DNA of 64,000 nucleotides. Source: [Clostridium] citroniae WAL-17108 (GTDB lineage Bacteria; Bacillota; Clostridia; Lachnospirales; Lachnospiraceae). The notes below the pieces were generated by a model that was given only the letters and a program-made list of their open reading frames with translations, searched no databases and was not told where the DNA came from. The position numbers were made by a program, and so were the translations under genes. Of this stretch, positions 25,972 through 35,755 are shown in pieces; position 1 is the first letter of the stretch; each line of letters begins with the position of its first letter. The stretch spans positions 1,663,429-1,727,428 of the forward strand of contig NZ_JH376420.1 of NCBI RefSeq assembly GCF_000233455.1, written 5' to 3'.

Positions 25972-26288
25972 AAGAAATGGCAAAAATACAATGATTAATT
26001 TTGATGGATTCGCCTAATAATCAACACTATTGCATCATTTGTCCAGGAAAAATATGTTAAATATTTGTAAAGTCTAATGGGGCTGCGTTCCCCATATCTG
26101 TAGTGCACTCTCCGAATCTCCTGGTACTCAGATTTGCGGGATGGTTTTTGTCAGTTAGCCACAAATGTATGAGGCGTACATGGTGTGTACGTTGATCAGT
26201 TTGCGTGGGGCCGGCGGAAGGATCAGCCGCAAGAATGGGTGCCTGGAAGGCTCCGAAGGTACATTATATATCAAAGGAGGATTGAATC
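25968..26288 (+). other. Long structured leader of the TetR gene, no ORF
   Basis: No convincing ORF lies in these 320 bp. Stems visible: ATGGGG/CCCCAT (26078-26096), GCGTACA/TGTACGT (26173-26193), TTGCG/CGCAA enclosing GGCGG and AGCCGC, and GCCT/AGGC (26240-26251), ending at AAAGGAGG. I do not recognise a known riboswitch class. Confidence 0.5.
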
Positions 26289-26879
26289 ATGAGTACTGAT
26301 TCCATAGACCGCAGGGTTAGAAAAACACGGAGGCAGCTTCGGGAATGTCTTATTTCCTTATTAAAGGAGAAAAAAGTCCAGGACATCACGGTCCGCGAGC
26401 TGACAGACATGGCCGATCTGAACAGGGGAACCTTTTACCTTCATTATAAGGACGTGTTCGACCTGCTGGAAAAGACTGAGGCTGAGCTGCAGGACGAGTT
26501 TAACCAGCTGGTGCTCAAGCATGACGCCGTGGACCTAAAGCAAAGACCGGCTGTGATCTTTAATGAGATCTATTCCCTGGTTTATGAAAATGCAGATCTC
26601 ATTGAAATCCTGCTGGGTGAAAACGGGGATCTGAATTTTGTCAACCGCCTGAAAAAGCTTATACGCGAAAAATGTCTCAAGGACTGGATGGAGGTATTCC
26701 GCACCGGCAATCCGGCTGTCTTTGACGCTTTCTTTTCCTATATTGCATCGGGCTGCGTGGGGCTGGTACAGTACTGGCTCCAGACCGGACTGAAGGAAAC
26801 GCCACAGCAGATGGCAAAGCTGACCGAGCAGATCATCACCCAGGGGATCGAGGTGCTGGAGATGGATCCTTACGCGTAG
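26289..26879 (+). CDS. TetR/AcrR family regulator
   Basis: A 196-residue TetR protein with a typical N-terminal helix-turn-helix: KVQDITVRELTDMADLNRGTFYLHYKDVFDLLEK (residues about 33-66). The C-terminal ligand half includes YENADLIEILLGENGDLNF and YIASGCVGLVQYWLQTGLKETPQQM, as in the TetR_C group near DhaS. AAAGGAGG lies 9 bp before the ATG. Divergent from the MMPL operon, it is the obvious candidate repressor of that exporter; the inducer could be its cargo. Confidence 0.9.
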   Translation: MSTDSIDRRVRKTRRQLRECLISLLKEKKVQDITVRELTDMADLNRGTFYLHYKDVFDLLEKTEAELQDEFNQLVLKHDAVDLKQRPAVIFNEIYSLVYENADLIEILLGENGDLNFVNRLKKLIREKCLKDWMEVFRTGNPAVFDAFFSYIASGCVGLVQYWLQTGLKETPQQMAKLTEQIITQGIEVLEMDPYA

Positions 26880-26977
26880 GGGAGGCCGGGGTTTGAATTT
26901 TCATTTATATTATGATATGATGGTAGACATGCAAAATTCATGGTATCAGATAAAACAACCAAAGACAGGAGCACTTC

Positions 26978-28210
26978 ATGGAATCTAAGAACTTATACAC
27001 AGTTACAGCCACTGTCCGCCTAAAAAAAGGCCAGGGACGCACCCTGAAAGCCGGCGGAGCCTGGATTTACGACAATGAGATCGACACCGTCACCGGGGAA
27101 TATGAGAACGGGGACCTGGCCGCCGTGGAGGATTTTGACGGTTATGGGCTGGGGCATGGATTTATCAATACCAACTCCAAGCTGACCGTGCGCATGTTAT
27201 CCCGCAAAAAGGATACCGTTATTGACCAGGACTTTATTGAGATGCGGGTCAGGAATGCGTGGGAGTACAGAAAAGCAACCGTGGACACTTCCAGCTGCAG
27301 GATCCTGTTCGGAGAGGCCGACTTTCTTCCGGGTATTGTGATCGACAAATTTTCCGATGTGCTGGTGGTGGAATCTCTGGCACTGGGGATCGACCGGCTG
27401 AAACCTGTGATCGTGGAAATGCTTAAAAAGGTTCTGGCAGAGGACGGGATCACCATCCGGGGCGTTTACGAGCGCAGCGATGCAAAGGTCCGCCTCCAGG
27501 AAGGCATGGAGCGGTATAAAGGGTTTATAGGAGAGCCGTTTGATACCAAGGTGGAGATTCTGGAAAATGGGGTCCGCTACCTGGTGGATGTGGAGGACGG
27601 CCAAAAGACCGGATTTTTCCTTGACCAGAAATATAACCGCCTGGCTGTGCAGAACCTGTGCAGGAGGATCCAGCCGGACAAGGTGCTGGACTGCTTTACG
27701 CACACCGGTTCATTTGCCCTGAATGCCGGGCTGGCCGGCTCCAAGGACGTGCTGGGCGTGGACGCATCCCGTCTGGCGGTGGATCAGGCCAGTGAAAATG
27801 CAGCGCTCAACGGAATCCAGGACAGGGTGCATTTTGAATGTGCAGATGTATTTGACCTGCTTCCCAAGCTGGAACAGGATGGGCAGAAATTTGATGTGGT
27901 CATTCTGGATCCGCCGGCATTTACCAAATCCAGGAATTCCATAAAAAATGCAGTTAAGGGGTACAGGGAAATCAATCTGAGAGGCATGAAGCTGGTAAAG
28001 GACGGGGGGTATCTGGCCACCTGCTCCTGTTCCCACTTTATGGACCCGGAACTTTTCACAAAGACGATCCGGGAAGCGGCCGGGAATGTGCACAAGCGGC
28101 TGCGCCAGGTAGAGTACCGTACCCAGGCCAGTGACCATCCCATCCTGTGGGCCGCGGATGAAAGCTACTATCTGAAGTTCTATATTTTCCAGGTCTGCGA
28201 TGAAAAGTAA
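26978..28210 (+). CDS. rlmI: RlmI-type 23S rRNA (cytosine-C5) methyltransferase
   Basis: A 410-residue class I SAM methyltransferase with an N-terminal PUA domain (VRLKKGQGRTLKAGGAWIYDNEI), a central EEHUD-like domain (EDGQKTGFFLDQKYNR), and the Rossmann domain with VLDCFTHTGSFALNAGLAGS, GVDASRLAV and the motif IV DVVILDPPAFTKS. The late Cys-containing LATCSCSHFM matches m5C enzymes of the RlmI/YwbD group. It should modify 23S rRNA. The exact target base in this organism is inferred. AGGAG lies upstream; a terminator follows. Confidence 0.9.
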   Translation: MESKNLYTVTATVRLKKGQGRTLKAGGAWIYDNEIDTVTGEYENGDLAAVEDFDGYGLGHGFINTNSKLTVRMLSRKKDTVIDQDFIEMRVRNAWEYRKATVDTSSCRILFGEADFLPGIVIDKFSDVLVVESLALGIDRLKPVIVEMLKKVLAEDGITIRGVYERSDAKVRLQEGMERYKGFIGEPFDTKVEILENGVRYLVDVEDGQKTGFFLDQKYNRLAVQNLCRRIQPDKVLDCFTHTGSFALNAGLAGSKDVLGVDASRLAVDQASENAALNGIQDRVHFECADVFDLLPKLEQDGQKFDVVILDPPAFTKSRNSIKNAVKGYREINLRGMKLVKDGGYLATCSCSHFMDPELFTKTIREAAGNVHKRLRQVEYRTQASDHPILWAADESYYLKFYIFQVCDEK

Positions 28211-28262
28211 GAAATGCCGCGCCCATGTGCATAGGCCGGATAAATGTGGATAGATTGATAGT

Positions 28263-28307
28263 AAGGGTATCAGGTCAGTGGATATTTGACGGCCTGGTAC
28301 CCTTTTT
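28263..28307 (+). terminator. Terminator of rlmI
   Basis: AAGGGTATCAGG (28263-28274) pairs with CCTGGTACCCTT (28293-28304), then TTT. Confidence 0.8.
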
Positions 28308-28353
28308 GATCGGTTAGATGTAAGTTGTTATTATTTCCGTGATTGGAGGAACT

Positions 28354-28521
28354 ATGCTCTGGATCATTCTGGTTATCCTGCTTCTTATACTGATCGCGTT
28401 TATATTATACTGCTGTGTGTGCAACACCACGCCCTATGACCGTGAAGTGGATGATGAACAGCAGATGGAATACCTGCGCCAGTATAAAGAACAGTGTAAG
28501 GAACATCATAAAGACAAATAG
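28354..28521 (+). CDS. Small single-pass membrane protein
   Basis: A 55-residue protein: a strongly hydrophobic N-terminal helix (MLWIILVILLLILIAFILYC) followed by CCVC and a charged tail (DDEQQMEYLRQYKEQCKEHH). GGAGGA (28345-28350) sits 3 bp before ATG 28354, so the upstream GTG at 28339 is not used. No family recognised; it may be an envelope microprotein. It is convergent with the MATE remnant. Confidence 0.7.
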   Translation: MLWIILVILLLILIAFILYCCVCNTTPYDREVDDEQQMEYLRQYKEQCKEHHKDK

Positions 28522-28528
28522 GAAAAGA

Positions 28529-29125
28529 CTACCCTTTTTTCCGCACGTACCATATGTAGCATATGGTGAAAAAGAGGATGCCGTACAGGGAGGCGGCGGG
28601 AACTGCCAATCCAATATCAAACAGGCTGGCGCCTTCCTTTAAGCTGAACAAATAGGAAAGAGGCACACGTACCAGGAAGGACGCCGTGATCCCCTGAATC
28701 ATAACCGGAAGCGACATGCCGTGTCCGTTAAAATAACCAATATAACTGAAAACCAGGCATGTGAGGATGGCCTCAAAGCTGAATCCTTTCAAATATTCCG
28801 CGGCCCTTATGATATAAGCTTCATTCGTGGTGAAGACCGAGGCGGGGATATCACCGCGGAAAAATGAGATCAGGAATATGATCACCCCCACAGACGCTCC
28901 TAATCCCATGCCGGTAAGCATTGCCTTCCTGGCCCTCTCCTCCTTTCCTGCGCCCACATTCTGGGCCACGAACGCGGACATGGACTGCATAAGGGCTGAC
29001 GGGATCAGCATGATAAAGGAGATCACCTTTTGCGCGATCCCATAACCGGAGGACGCCTCCAGCCCAATGCCGTTGACAATGGCGCACAGGATCAGGAAGG
29101 AAATGCTACAGGCATTGTAAACTTC
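28529..29125 (-). pseudogene. MATE family efflux transporter, 5'-truncated
   Basis: Only the C-terminal 195 residues or so remain. Starting at a stop near 29125 the frame reads KEVYNACSISFLILCAIVNG, IGLEASSGYGIAQKVISFIM, then QSMSAFVAQNVGAGKEERAR and several hydrophobic helices, the second half of a MATE exporter that should have about 450 residues. The first half is absent; upstream DNA belongs to an unrelated decayed gene that stops at 29129, so this is a recombination edge. An internal ATG could start a short product but it would lack half the fold. Confidence 0.8.
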
Positions 29126-29128
29126 TTT

Positions 29129-29990
29129 TTAAGAAACATAATTAACAGCCCAAAACAGCAGCCACTCATGAAAGTCCAATATAAGTTGTGAGAACACCGT
29201 CAATCCGATTCCCTGAATGATATCACCATCATTGTTTGTAAAGATGCCAAGACCCGTCACCCGGTTTATCCACTCAAACGAAAGCAACAAATAATACTTC
29301 AACATAAGCCCCATGTAAACATAGAATATCAGGATACTGGGGTATATCGCAAAAATTGCTTTTATCCCTAATGACGTAGAATAGAAAAGCACCTGCGATT
29401 AAGACAGAATAAAAGATTTGTGATGAAAAACAGGGTAACTTCAGCCATCACCATCCAATTCTGAATATACTAGACCATCAAAAGGATCATCAGCCGTCCA
29501 AATGACACTGCAAGATAGGTACTTAACAGTCAGAAGCAGAATCCTTACAGTTAAACAAGTTTTTCTTCCCTACAGACTTATCAATAACGAAAAGCTGCAA
29601 GCTGCTTAGCACCAAAGCACACACGCTTTCACATAGAATCAGATATCCTCAATAGTTCGCATAGCTGCTCTCCCCTCCAATGTTCCTATAATAATCATTA
29701 ACAAAAAGGGGGATATTAATCAATTTATTAAAAATATTCCAGTCTTCCCAAAAAATCAGAAGGACAACGGTCATTGCAGCGGCCATTCCAAGTATTATAA
29801 GACAATACTGCTTTCTTATCTTGAAGATTGGTATTACCTTATATAGACCATAATAAAATTATAGAACCATACTGACAGCTTATCCAAATCAGATTTTACT
29901 TAATCATAGAGATTGGAAGTATCATGGGCATAGTCGTCAATATAATCGTACAACCTGTTTCTATTCAATAGTCCCCTCCCACTCGTAAAA
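29129..29990 (-). pseudogene. Decayed polytopic membrane protein (EPS polymerase-like?)
   Basis: The last 87 codons (29392-29129: SLGIKAIFAIYPSILIFYVY ... LLFWAVNYVS) are open. Further upstream the same strand yields hydrophobic pieces in shifted frames, for example ILGMAAAMTVVLLIFWEDWN and NIPLFVNDYYRNIGGE (29840-29640), broken by stops. This looks like a Wzy- or ligase-type membrane protein of the polysaccharide island after frameshifts. The identity is uncertain; the decay is clear. Just beyond, 29990-30120 holds no gene. Confidence 0.5.
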
Positions 29991-30119
29991 AACATAAGGG
30001 TTTCACTTATGCATATTGAACGGCCACATGCTACCTTTACCAGACGGGACTTTCACCTACATAATAGTAGTTTCTTAACTGGGCAGACTAGCAGGTCCCC
30101 AGTAGTACCCGAGGAGGAT

Positions 30120-31301
30120 TTATCGCTCTCTCTTCATAATCCTCCCCACCGCTCTTTTAATTTTCCTCCGAACCCGAAACATCTTTCCAAGTCTTGTATA
30201 CTTTTTTATCACTTTATCAAATCCAAACCTCAGATAATCATTCCAGAAAGCATTATACTCCGCGGGCTTCTCAGCAGGATGTAACAACACAGAATTATAC
30301 TTTGCGATTTTGTCAATATCCGCATCCACTACATCAAAATGCTCGCTTACCTTGTTCCAGATTGTCATACCCGTTTCTGTGTTAATCATAACCTGAGATA
30401 CGCCATTTGTATCAGCAAAATCTCTGTTAATGTATTCGATACCCCAACAGTCCCCAATGGTTATATCAGCACATCTGTGCATCGATGAGAATTCACAGTT
30501 AAAGCAACTTTCCCTTATATTGACGTGCGATGAAAACAGAAAACCGAAAGCCTGAAGCTCTACCGTTTGATATAATTCTGTTCCTACTTCAAATGTAGCA
30601 CTATGGTTATAAGAAGTAGACCAGCCATTTCTCTCATCACGGAAACAGTATTTTAATAGCGTTCCATATTTCTTTTCAAGATACGATATATAATCCTTCC
30701 ATATCTGCGGACTTGGTACACCATAACAAAGAATTTCAACTGTTATCAATTTCGCAATGTCAACCCTTTCGAGTTTACAAAAACTATTTATAGCAGCAAC
30801 CTGGCATGGTGTTCCAGTAAAAAGAACATTGTTCCCTTGCTTAAGTCTATCCCTTATGTCATTAAAACATTGGCCTATGTCACTCTGTACATACTTTGAG
30901 CCTTGGAATTTAAAACACTCATTAATATCTGCTGCCGCACTGTGAACAACTTTCCAAGTTTGCGAGAATGCCGCGCCATATACCGTTCCCCTCCCCCCAT
31001 TTATAATCGAGGCCGCAATGGGATAGAATATGCCCCCCGATGTACTGCGCTTCCGTTCCTCGATATTCTTATTCTTTGCCAGTATAACAGTGAGCGGCCT
31101 ACTATCAGATTTTAAAATATATGCATTGATAACCGGACAACAGTCTGAACATAAGCCACACTTTGTACAAGCTTCTTGATCCACAACTGGCACCAAATAC
31201 CCCTTGTTTACCTTTATATCCAACGCATGAACTGGACAAACATTTACACATGCCATACAGCCACAACATCTGGAATTTAATTTATTAATTGCCGGTATCA
31301 T
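30120..31301 (-). CDS. Coenzyme F420 hydrogenase/dehydrogenase beta-subunit-like Fe-S protein
   Basis: A 393-residue protein with two 4Fe-4S motifs at the N-terminus (CCGCMACVNVCPVHAL; CTKCGLCSDCCPV) followed by the FrhB-like N and C domains: STSGGIFYPIAASII, FQGSKYVQSDI, NVLFTGTPCQVAAINSFC, ADITIGDCWG. Bacteria of this kind do not make F420, so a flavin-dependent redox role in sugar or pyruvate-ketal chemistry is more likely, but unknown. It is the last gene of the polysaccharide cassette and has a paralogue at 40089-41234; both are accompanied by pyruvyl transferases. AAGGAGAGG precedes the ATG. Confidence 0.88.
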   Translation of the reverse strand: MIPAINKLNSRCCGCMACVNVCPVHALDIKVNKGYLVPVVDQEACTKCGLCSDCCPVINAYILKSDSRPLTVILAKNKNIEERKRSTSGGIFYPIAASIINGGRGTVYGAAFSQTWKVVHSAAADINECFKFQGSKYVQSDIGQCFNDIRDRLKQGNNVLFTGTPCQVAAINSFCKLERVDIAKLITVEILCYGVPSPQIWKDYISYLEKKYGTLLKYCFRDERNGWSTSYNHSATFEVGTELYQTVELQAFGFLFSSHVNIRESCFNCEFSSMHRCADITIGDCWGIEYINRDFADTNGVSQVMINTETGMTIWNKVSEHFDVVDADIDKIAKYNSVLLHPAEKPAEYNAFWNDYLRFGFDKVIKKYTRLGKMFRVRRKIKRAVGRIMKRER

Positions 31302-31456
31302 GTTCCTCTCCTTTTATCCCCACTATGATGTCGAATCCTTATCTACCTGCTTTAATGCAAGCACCAATATGCTTTATCTAAGAACATACTCTTCGTTCTA
31401 GACATATATTTCTCTTCACTTTCTTCTTTCTATTTTAGGCGTTTGCGAAACTTCAC

Positions 31457-31480
31457 AGCCCGCATAAATTCGGGCTTTTT
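31457..31480 (+). terminator. Terminator-like hairpin at the left side of the transposon remnant
   Basis: AGCCCG (31457-31462) pairs with CGGGCT (31471-31476), then TTTTT. It lies 100 bp before the transposase start and may insulate the element from outside transcription. Confidence 0.65.
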
Positions 31481-31576
31481 TCTTTACTAAAATAGAACAA
31501 CTCCTCACAGGTTTATGTTAAAATTGAGATGTCCAGTAATAATCAACCATATCCACCTGAAAAGAGTTGTACTTAC

Positions 31577-32570
31577 ATGATACCATACAATCAGCTTTCT
31601 TTGGCAGATGTTTTTTCAGATTGGCAGAAAATTTATAATTCTGACAAGCCTCTGTTCCTCTCTCTTACAACAGCACATTGACCTTAATGAATTTGTCCCT
31701 GCTTCCTTCCGGAAATGGTTCTATACTTCAACGAGCAGGTCCTTCCCACTGATACTCCTTGTCTTTCTTCATTACTCCAGGCATCTAAGGGAGTTCTGTG
31801 GCTTTAATAAGGTTCCCGATGCTTCTAAGATCACTCGGTTTAAACAGCCTCCTCCTTGAACTTCATACCCTTTTGGTCATCTCGTTGACCTTTCTGAACC
31901 TGTCTGCCAGACCATTGATCCTTCCAAAGCAAATATGGCCATCTTTGATTGTTCCGGCATTGAGGCATGGTTCAAGGAAAACAACCCCAAATTTGCTAAC
32001 CGCATCATCAGGCAACTGAAATCTTATGCCAAATCCATGGGCTTTGATGACTCTTATAATTCTTACAAAGCCGCCTATGCTTCCATGCCCTCTCATGCTG
32101 CCTCCAATCCTCTGATCGAACAGCTTTTCATTGACGGGTATTTCTGTTATGCCTATAAATTTTCCCTCGTCACCAACGGCCTGGGCATCTTCTGCCATAT
32201 TGACTTTTATAATAAAGACTTCTTTGATCAGCATCCCGATATCCTGATTGATAAAAAATCGGATTCCCCTGATGAAGATAAGTCCGTCCATGATTCCAGG
32301 CTCCTCATCCCCACTCTGCAGAATTTTTTCTCTGCTCACCCCCTCATCTGCCCAAAAACATTTCTTGGGGATGCGGCTTTTGATTCTGTAAGGCTTTATA
32401 AGGAACTTCCTTCCGGTGACACCTTTGGCACTGACTCTCACGGAAACGGGATTCATTTCTCCAGGGCCTTTATTCCTTTAAACTCCCGCTCCCACTTGGA
32501 ACAGGTGGACTATACCATCAATTCCGATGGGATTCCATGCTACCCCGCTGACCCTGCGCTTCTCATTTAA
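31577..32570 (+). pseudogene. Broken DDE-type (IS4/IS1182-like) transposase
   Basis: Pieces of one transposase appear in order in three frames: MIPYNQLSLADVFSDWQ from 31577; HIDLNEFVPASFRKWFY ... LREFCGFNKVPDASKITRFK (31670-31850); then GHLVDLSEPVCQTIDPSKAN continuing into FDCSGIEAWFKENNPKFANR ... KSDSPDEDKSVHDSRLL, FLGDAAFDSVRLYKEL and INSDGIPCYPADPALL (31875-32570). It has at least two frameshifts, an internal deletion after the first third, and no C-terminal end. Inactive. Its insertion may have helped scramble the polysaccharide island. Confidence 0.85.
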
Positions 32571-33223
32571 TTTTCCTGAAGTAAGATATTGCATGAAAAT
32601 CTGGTTCCGTCCCACCAAGTATCCATCCCACTTCAACATCTAACCGTCAGATTTTTGCTAACCTAAGGGATGAACGAATTTCTTTACAATTTTCACAAAA
32701 ATAAAGTTTAAGCATTCCTTTGGGTTCATATAGAGGGGAAGCCTTTAATGGCATTCTCTTTCACTTAAAAGTACCAAAAAATTCATCAAAAAGCCTGGCT
32801 ATATTATCCGCCTCCACAAAATAATTCCAAACATACCATATTATGAATGCTTTTTGATACAACTATTATTCAACATTTTCGGCAGAAATTCATCAATTAT
32901 CATGTGCTTTATTCAGTTTTCTGGGTGCAAAGATTATATATGTTAAACGCCCTTATGGGTAATCTAATCCTAATGGAACAATTTAGGACTACCTTAGCTT
33001 TCGGACAGCCTCCCCGATGCAGATTTCAAAATAGTGCTACTTTCTTTTTTTAATTTCTCATAGCCAATAAATTCATAAATACTGCAAAATATCGCATTAA
33101 AACAGATTTACAATATATAATTCCATAATGTTTTGAAAGAAATATGCATTTCTTATACCTTCCTCTCGCAAATATGTCCTATCAATATCATATAACCACT
33201 TATATAACATGTACAACAACAAA
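32571..33223. other. AT-rich gap, no gene recognised
   Basis: About 650 bp between the transposase remnant and the flippase stop. Only short open frames without ribosome sites; composition as in decayed DNA. A minus-strand snippet LKLYFCENCKEIRSSLR (near 32690) might be a protein fragment but I cannot place it. Confidence 0.4.
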
Positions 33224-34669
33224 CTATCTTTCCCTAAACGTTAAAAGTTTCTCAAGAATAAATTTCTTATTGTATAGTATAAATAAAACAATTAAAACTA
33301 TAACTGCTAAATATCTAAACAATATAAAAGAATAGAATTTAGTAAAACACCACGATATCCCTATTAGACCAATCAAAATGGAATAAATTATCCTATCCTG
33401 ATATAAATGAACCTTCAGTACAACTCTTATAATATAATAATGCATAAATAATAGTACCATATAGCTTATGAATGTAGTATATGCCGCTGCTACAAAGCCA
33501 TACTTTGGAATGAAAATCCAATTCAATAACAAGTTAAGTAATGAGGCAATAAATGTCCCAAGCGATGTATACCTTGTCTTTTTTAAATGCATTTCTATAA
33601 TAACATATTGACTATATACGAATTCAGTAATTACGCCCATACAGATTGGAAAAACGGCATGTACCCCTTCAATGTATTCTTTACCACCAAGAATGTTAAT
33701 TGCTTCGGGTGCCACAGCAACACATCCTACGCCAAGGAAACACCCTAATATAAGAAATGGCACAATTTTTTCTCTAATCGATGAAAAGTTCTTCAAAGCA
33801 TAATTATCATGAAACCATGGATTCCATGCAGAATTAACTGCATTAATAACCAAAGATATAAGCAAAGCGTACTGATAAGCCAAACTATAAATACCTGCGA
33901 CCGAATCTCCGCAGTAGTACTTGACCATCAAACGGTCAGACTGTCCCAGTACATAAATGGAAAGTGAATGGACAATTAATGGTGCAGAATAAGCTAGTGC
34001 ATATTTACTAAAAGTTTTAAATTCATCCCTATTTGGAACAGTTTTGCAACAGAATATCTTAGTCCAAAAATATAAACCTAATATCACAACAGGAACCGTT
34101 GTTCCAAGAATTTTCCCCATATACTTTTCAGAAAAACATGATATTAGTACTAGTGACACAACAACTGTAGATACTGTAATAAAAATTGAAATATAAATAT
34201 TCTGCTTATATTGATATCGAAAGCGATATAGACACTGATATAAAGTTACAACAGTTCCAAAAAGCAGATAAACAAATAAAACAAATACTGCTTTTTTATT
34301 CAGACCGATTATATCTTTACAAGAATCATACAATATAAATATTACAGAAAATATAACGCCTGTGGCCACACTACAAATAATCTGTAAAGCCGAAATAAAT
34401 TTCTCAAACTTTGGCCCAAAGTCTATCTTTGCTCGACCTATACTATATGATACATTTAACGAACATATTATTGAAAGCAAAGAATACCAAGTGTTAAAGG
34501 TTGCGGAAATGCCATAGTCTGCAGTTGACATCATTCGTGTATAAAATGGTGTCGATATTATCGATATGGATTTTACAAGTAAGGTTGAAATCGTATACCA
34601 TAATCCTGCCTTAAAGGCATTTTCCATTCTAAAATTGTTCTCAATTTCATCTTCACCTTTTTTACTCAT
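33224..34669 (-). CDS. Polysaccharide flippase (Wzx-like, MOP superfamily)
   Basis: A 481-residue membrane protein with 12-14 hydrophobic helices, the usual size and layout of Wzx/RfbX flippases that move undecaprenyl-linked repeat units across the membrane. N-terminus: AGLWYTISTLLVKSISIIST, FYTRMMSTADYGI, a common Wzx opening. Its start overlaps the stop of the pyruvyl transferase by ATGA, so it is translated by coupling. Low GC, as the rest of the cassette. It belongs functionally with the Wzy-like gene two places upstream. Confidence 0.88.
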   Translation of the reverse strand: MSKKGEDEIENNFRMENAFKAGLWYTISTLLVKSISIISTPFYTRMMSTADYGISATFNTWYSLLSIICSLNVSYSIGRAKIDFGPKFEKFISALQIICSVATGVIFSVIFILYDSCKDIIGLNKKAVFVLFVYLLFGTVVTLYQCLYRFRYQYKQNIYISIFITVSTVVVSLVLISCFSEKYMGKILGTTVPVVILGLYFWTKIFCCKTVPNRDEFKTFSKYALAYSAPLIVHSLSIYVLGQSDRLMVKYYCGDSVAGIYSLAYQYALLISLVINAVNSAWNPWFHDNYALKNFSSIREKIVPFLILGCFLGVGCVAVAPEAINILGGKEYIEGVHAVFPICMGVITEFVYSQYVIIEMHLKKTRYTSLGTFIASLLNLLLNWIFIPKYGFVAAAYTTFISYMVLLFMHYYIIRVVLKVHLYQDRIIYSILIGLIGISWCFTKFYSFILFRYLAVIVLIVLFILYNKKFILEKLLTFRER

Positions 34670-35733
34670 ATTTTATGACCTTCCATTAACGTCAAGGATT
34701 CCTTTAAGTAATTTAAGGAGTCCTGTTTTAATTTTCCCATTTTTTCTCCAACAACCTCATAATCAATGGGTTCATTCATGTATTTGGAGATATCAATTGA
34801 ACCATCATAAAAAGTTCTCGATACACCTGCATCCTTTAAAAGACTTCTTATCTTATCCTGTTTATCAGGACGAGCGCATAGAATAATTTCCTTACAATTT
34901 TTGAGTGCAAAGACAGTTCCATGAAATGAATCGGTAAATATAAATTGAGCTTTTCTAAATAATGTAACCCATAATCGAAAGGAAGCCCCATCAATTGAAA
35001 AATCTGCCCAGCCACAAGTTCTTCCTACTGCAACAATTTTGCAACTCTTTTCTTCAGCAAACATTTTTAAACTCTTTTCATACACTCTCCAATCCGAAAA
35101 TGTATATATTAAAATGAAGTTCTCTGGAAGAACACATTCACAATCAACATCCTCGAAATCATACATAATAGTCGGATCAGAAGTTATAATCGCTTCCTTT
35201 CCAATATTATTCTTTATAAGCCGTTGTGTGTTCTCATCTCTTACCGATAACGCTTTCATGGCTTTTAGAGATTGGATGCACTCAGAGCTAAGTTCTGTAT
35301 TCGGATCAAGATATTCACAACTTGGGGAGTATGTTATTTTACTGGTATCGCATATTCCTACGCCATAATACATATCTGAAAACAGCCAATGCTTTATATT
35401 AAAAATAGCATCACTGCCAAATATAATGCAATCAAGTCCAAGGGAATCAATTTCAAAAGCATTTCTGACCCTTTTACTCTCTTTGAAAAGAGAATTCGCA
35501 TAACTAAATTTCAGCGTCCGGATAAGCCCCTTTAATACTAATAGCGGATGCCTTTTTTTGTTTTTGAAATTAAGATTTGTCAGAATATTTGTTTTATTAT
35601 ATTTAGGTGTTCTATAATTAATCATTATAGCCTCGTAACCCAATCCATTCACTATTTGCTGCAAAGCGTATGCTTGCGCCTTGGCTCCGTAATTTGCGCC
35701 ATAATACCATGTAAGTATTCCAACTTTTAACAT
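34666..35733 (-). CDS. Polysaccharide pyruvyl transferase family protein
   Basis: A 355-residue PS_pyruv_trans protein (GT-B-like fold). Typical blocks: LTWYYGANYGAKAQAYALQQ at the start, IIFGSDAIFNIKHW near residue 100, KALSVRDENTQRLIKN, DPTIMYD, and TDSFHGTVFALKNCK near 270. The family transfers pyruvate from phosphoenolpyruvate onto a sugar as a ketal, giving the polymer negative charge. GGGAG lies upstream; the stop overlaps the flippase start. A second copy is at 41260-42351. Confidence 0.9.
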   Translation of the reverse strand: MLKVGILTWYYGANYGAKAQAYALQQIVNGLGYEAIMINYRTPKYNKTNILTNLNFKNKKRHPLLVLKGLIRTLKFSYANSLFKESKRVRNAFEIDSLGLDCIIFGSDAIFNIKHWLFSDMYYGVGICDTSKITYSPSCEYLDPNTELSSECIQSLKAMKALSVRDENTQRLIKNNIGKEAIITSDPTIMYDFEDVDCECVLPENFILIYTFSDWRVYEKSLKMFAEEKSCKIVAVGRTCGWADFSIDGASFRLWVTLFRKAQFIFTDSFHGTVFALKNCKEIILCARPDKQDKIRSLLKDAGVSRTFYDGSIDISKYMNEPIDYEVVGEKMGKLKQDSLNYLKESLTLMEGHKI

Positions 35734-35755
35734 TACTCATATACTCCCAACATTG

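Noticed and set aside
29990..30110. Possible group II intron or IS end (minus strand GTAGGTGAAAGTCCCGTCTG)
   Set aside because: The motif is suggestive but too short; no domain V, reverse transcriptase or inverted repeats were found.
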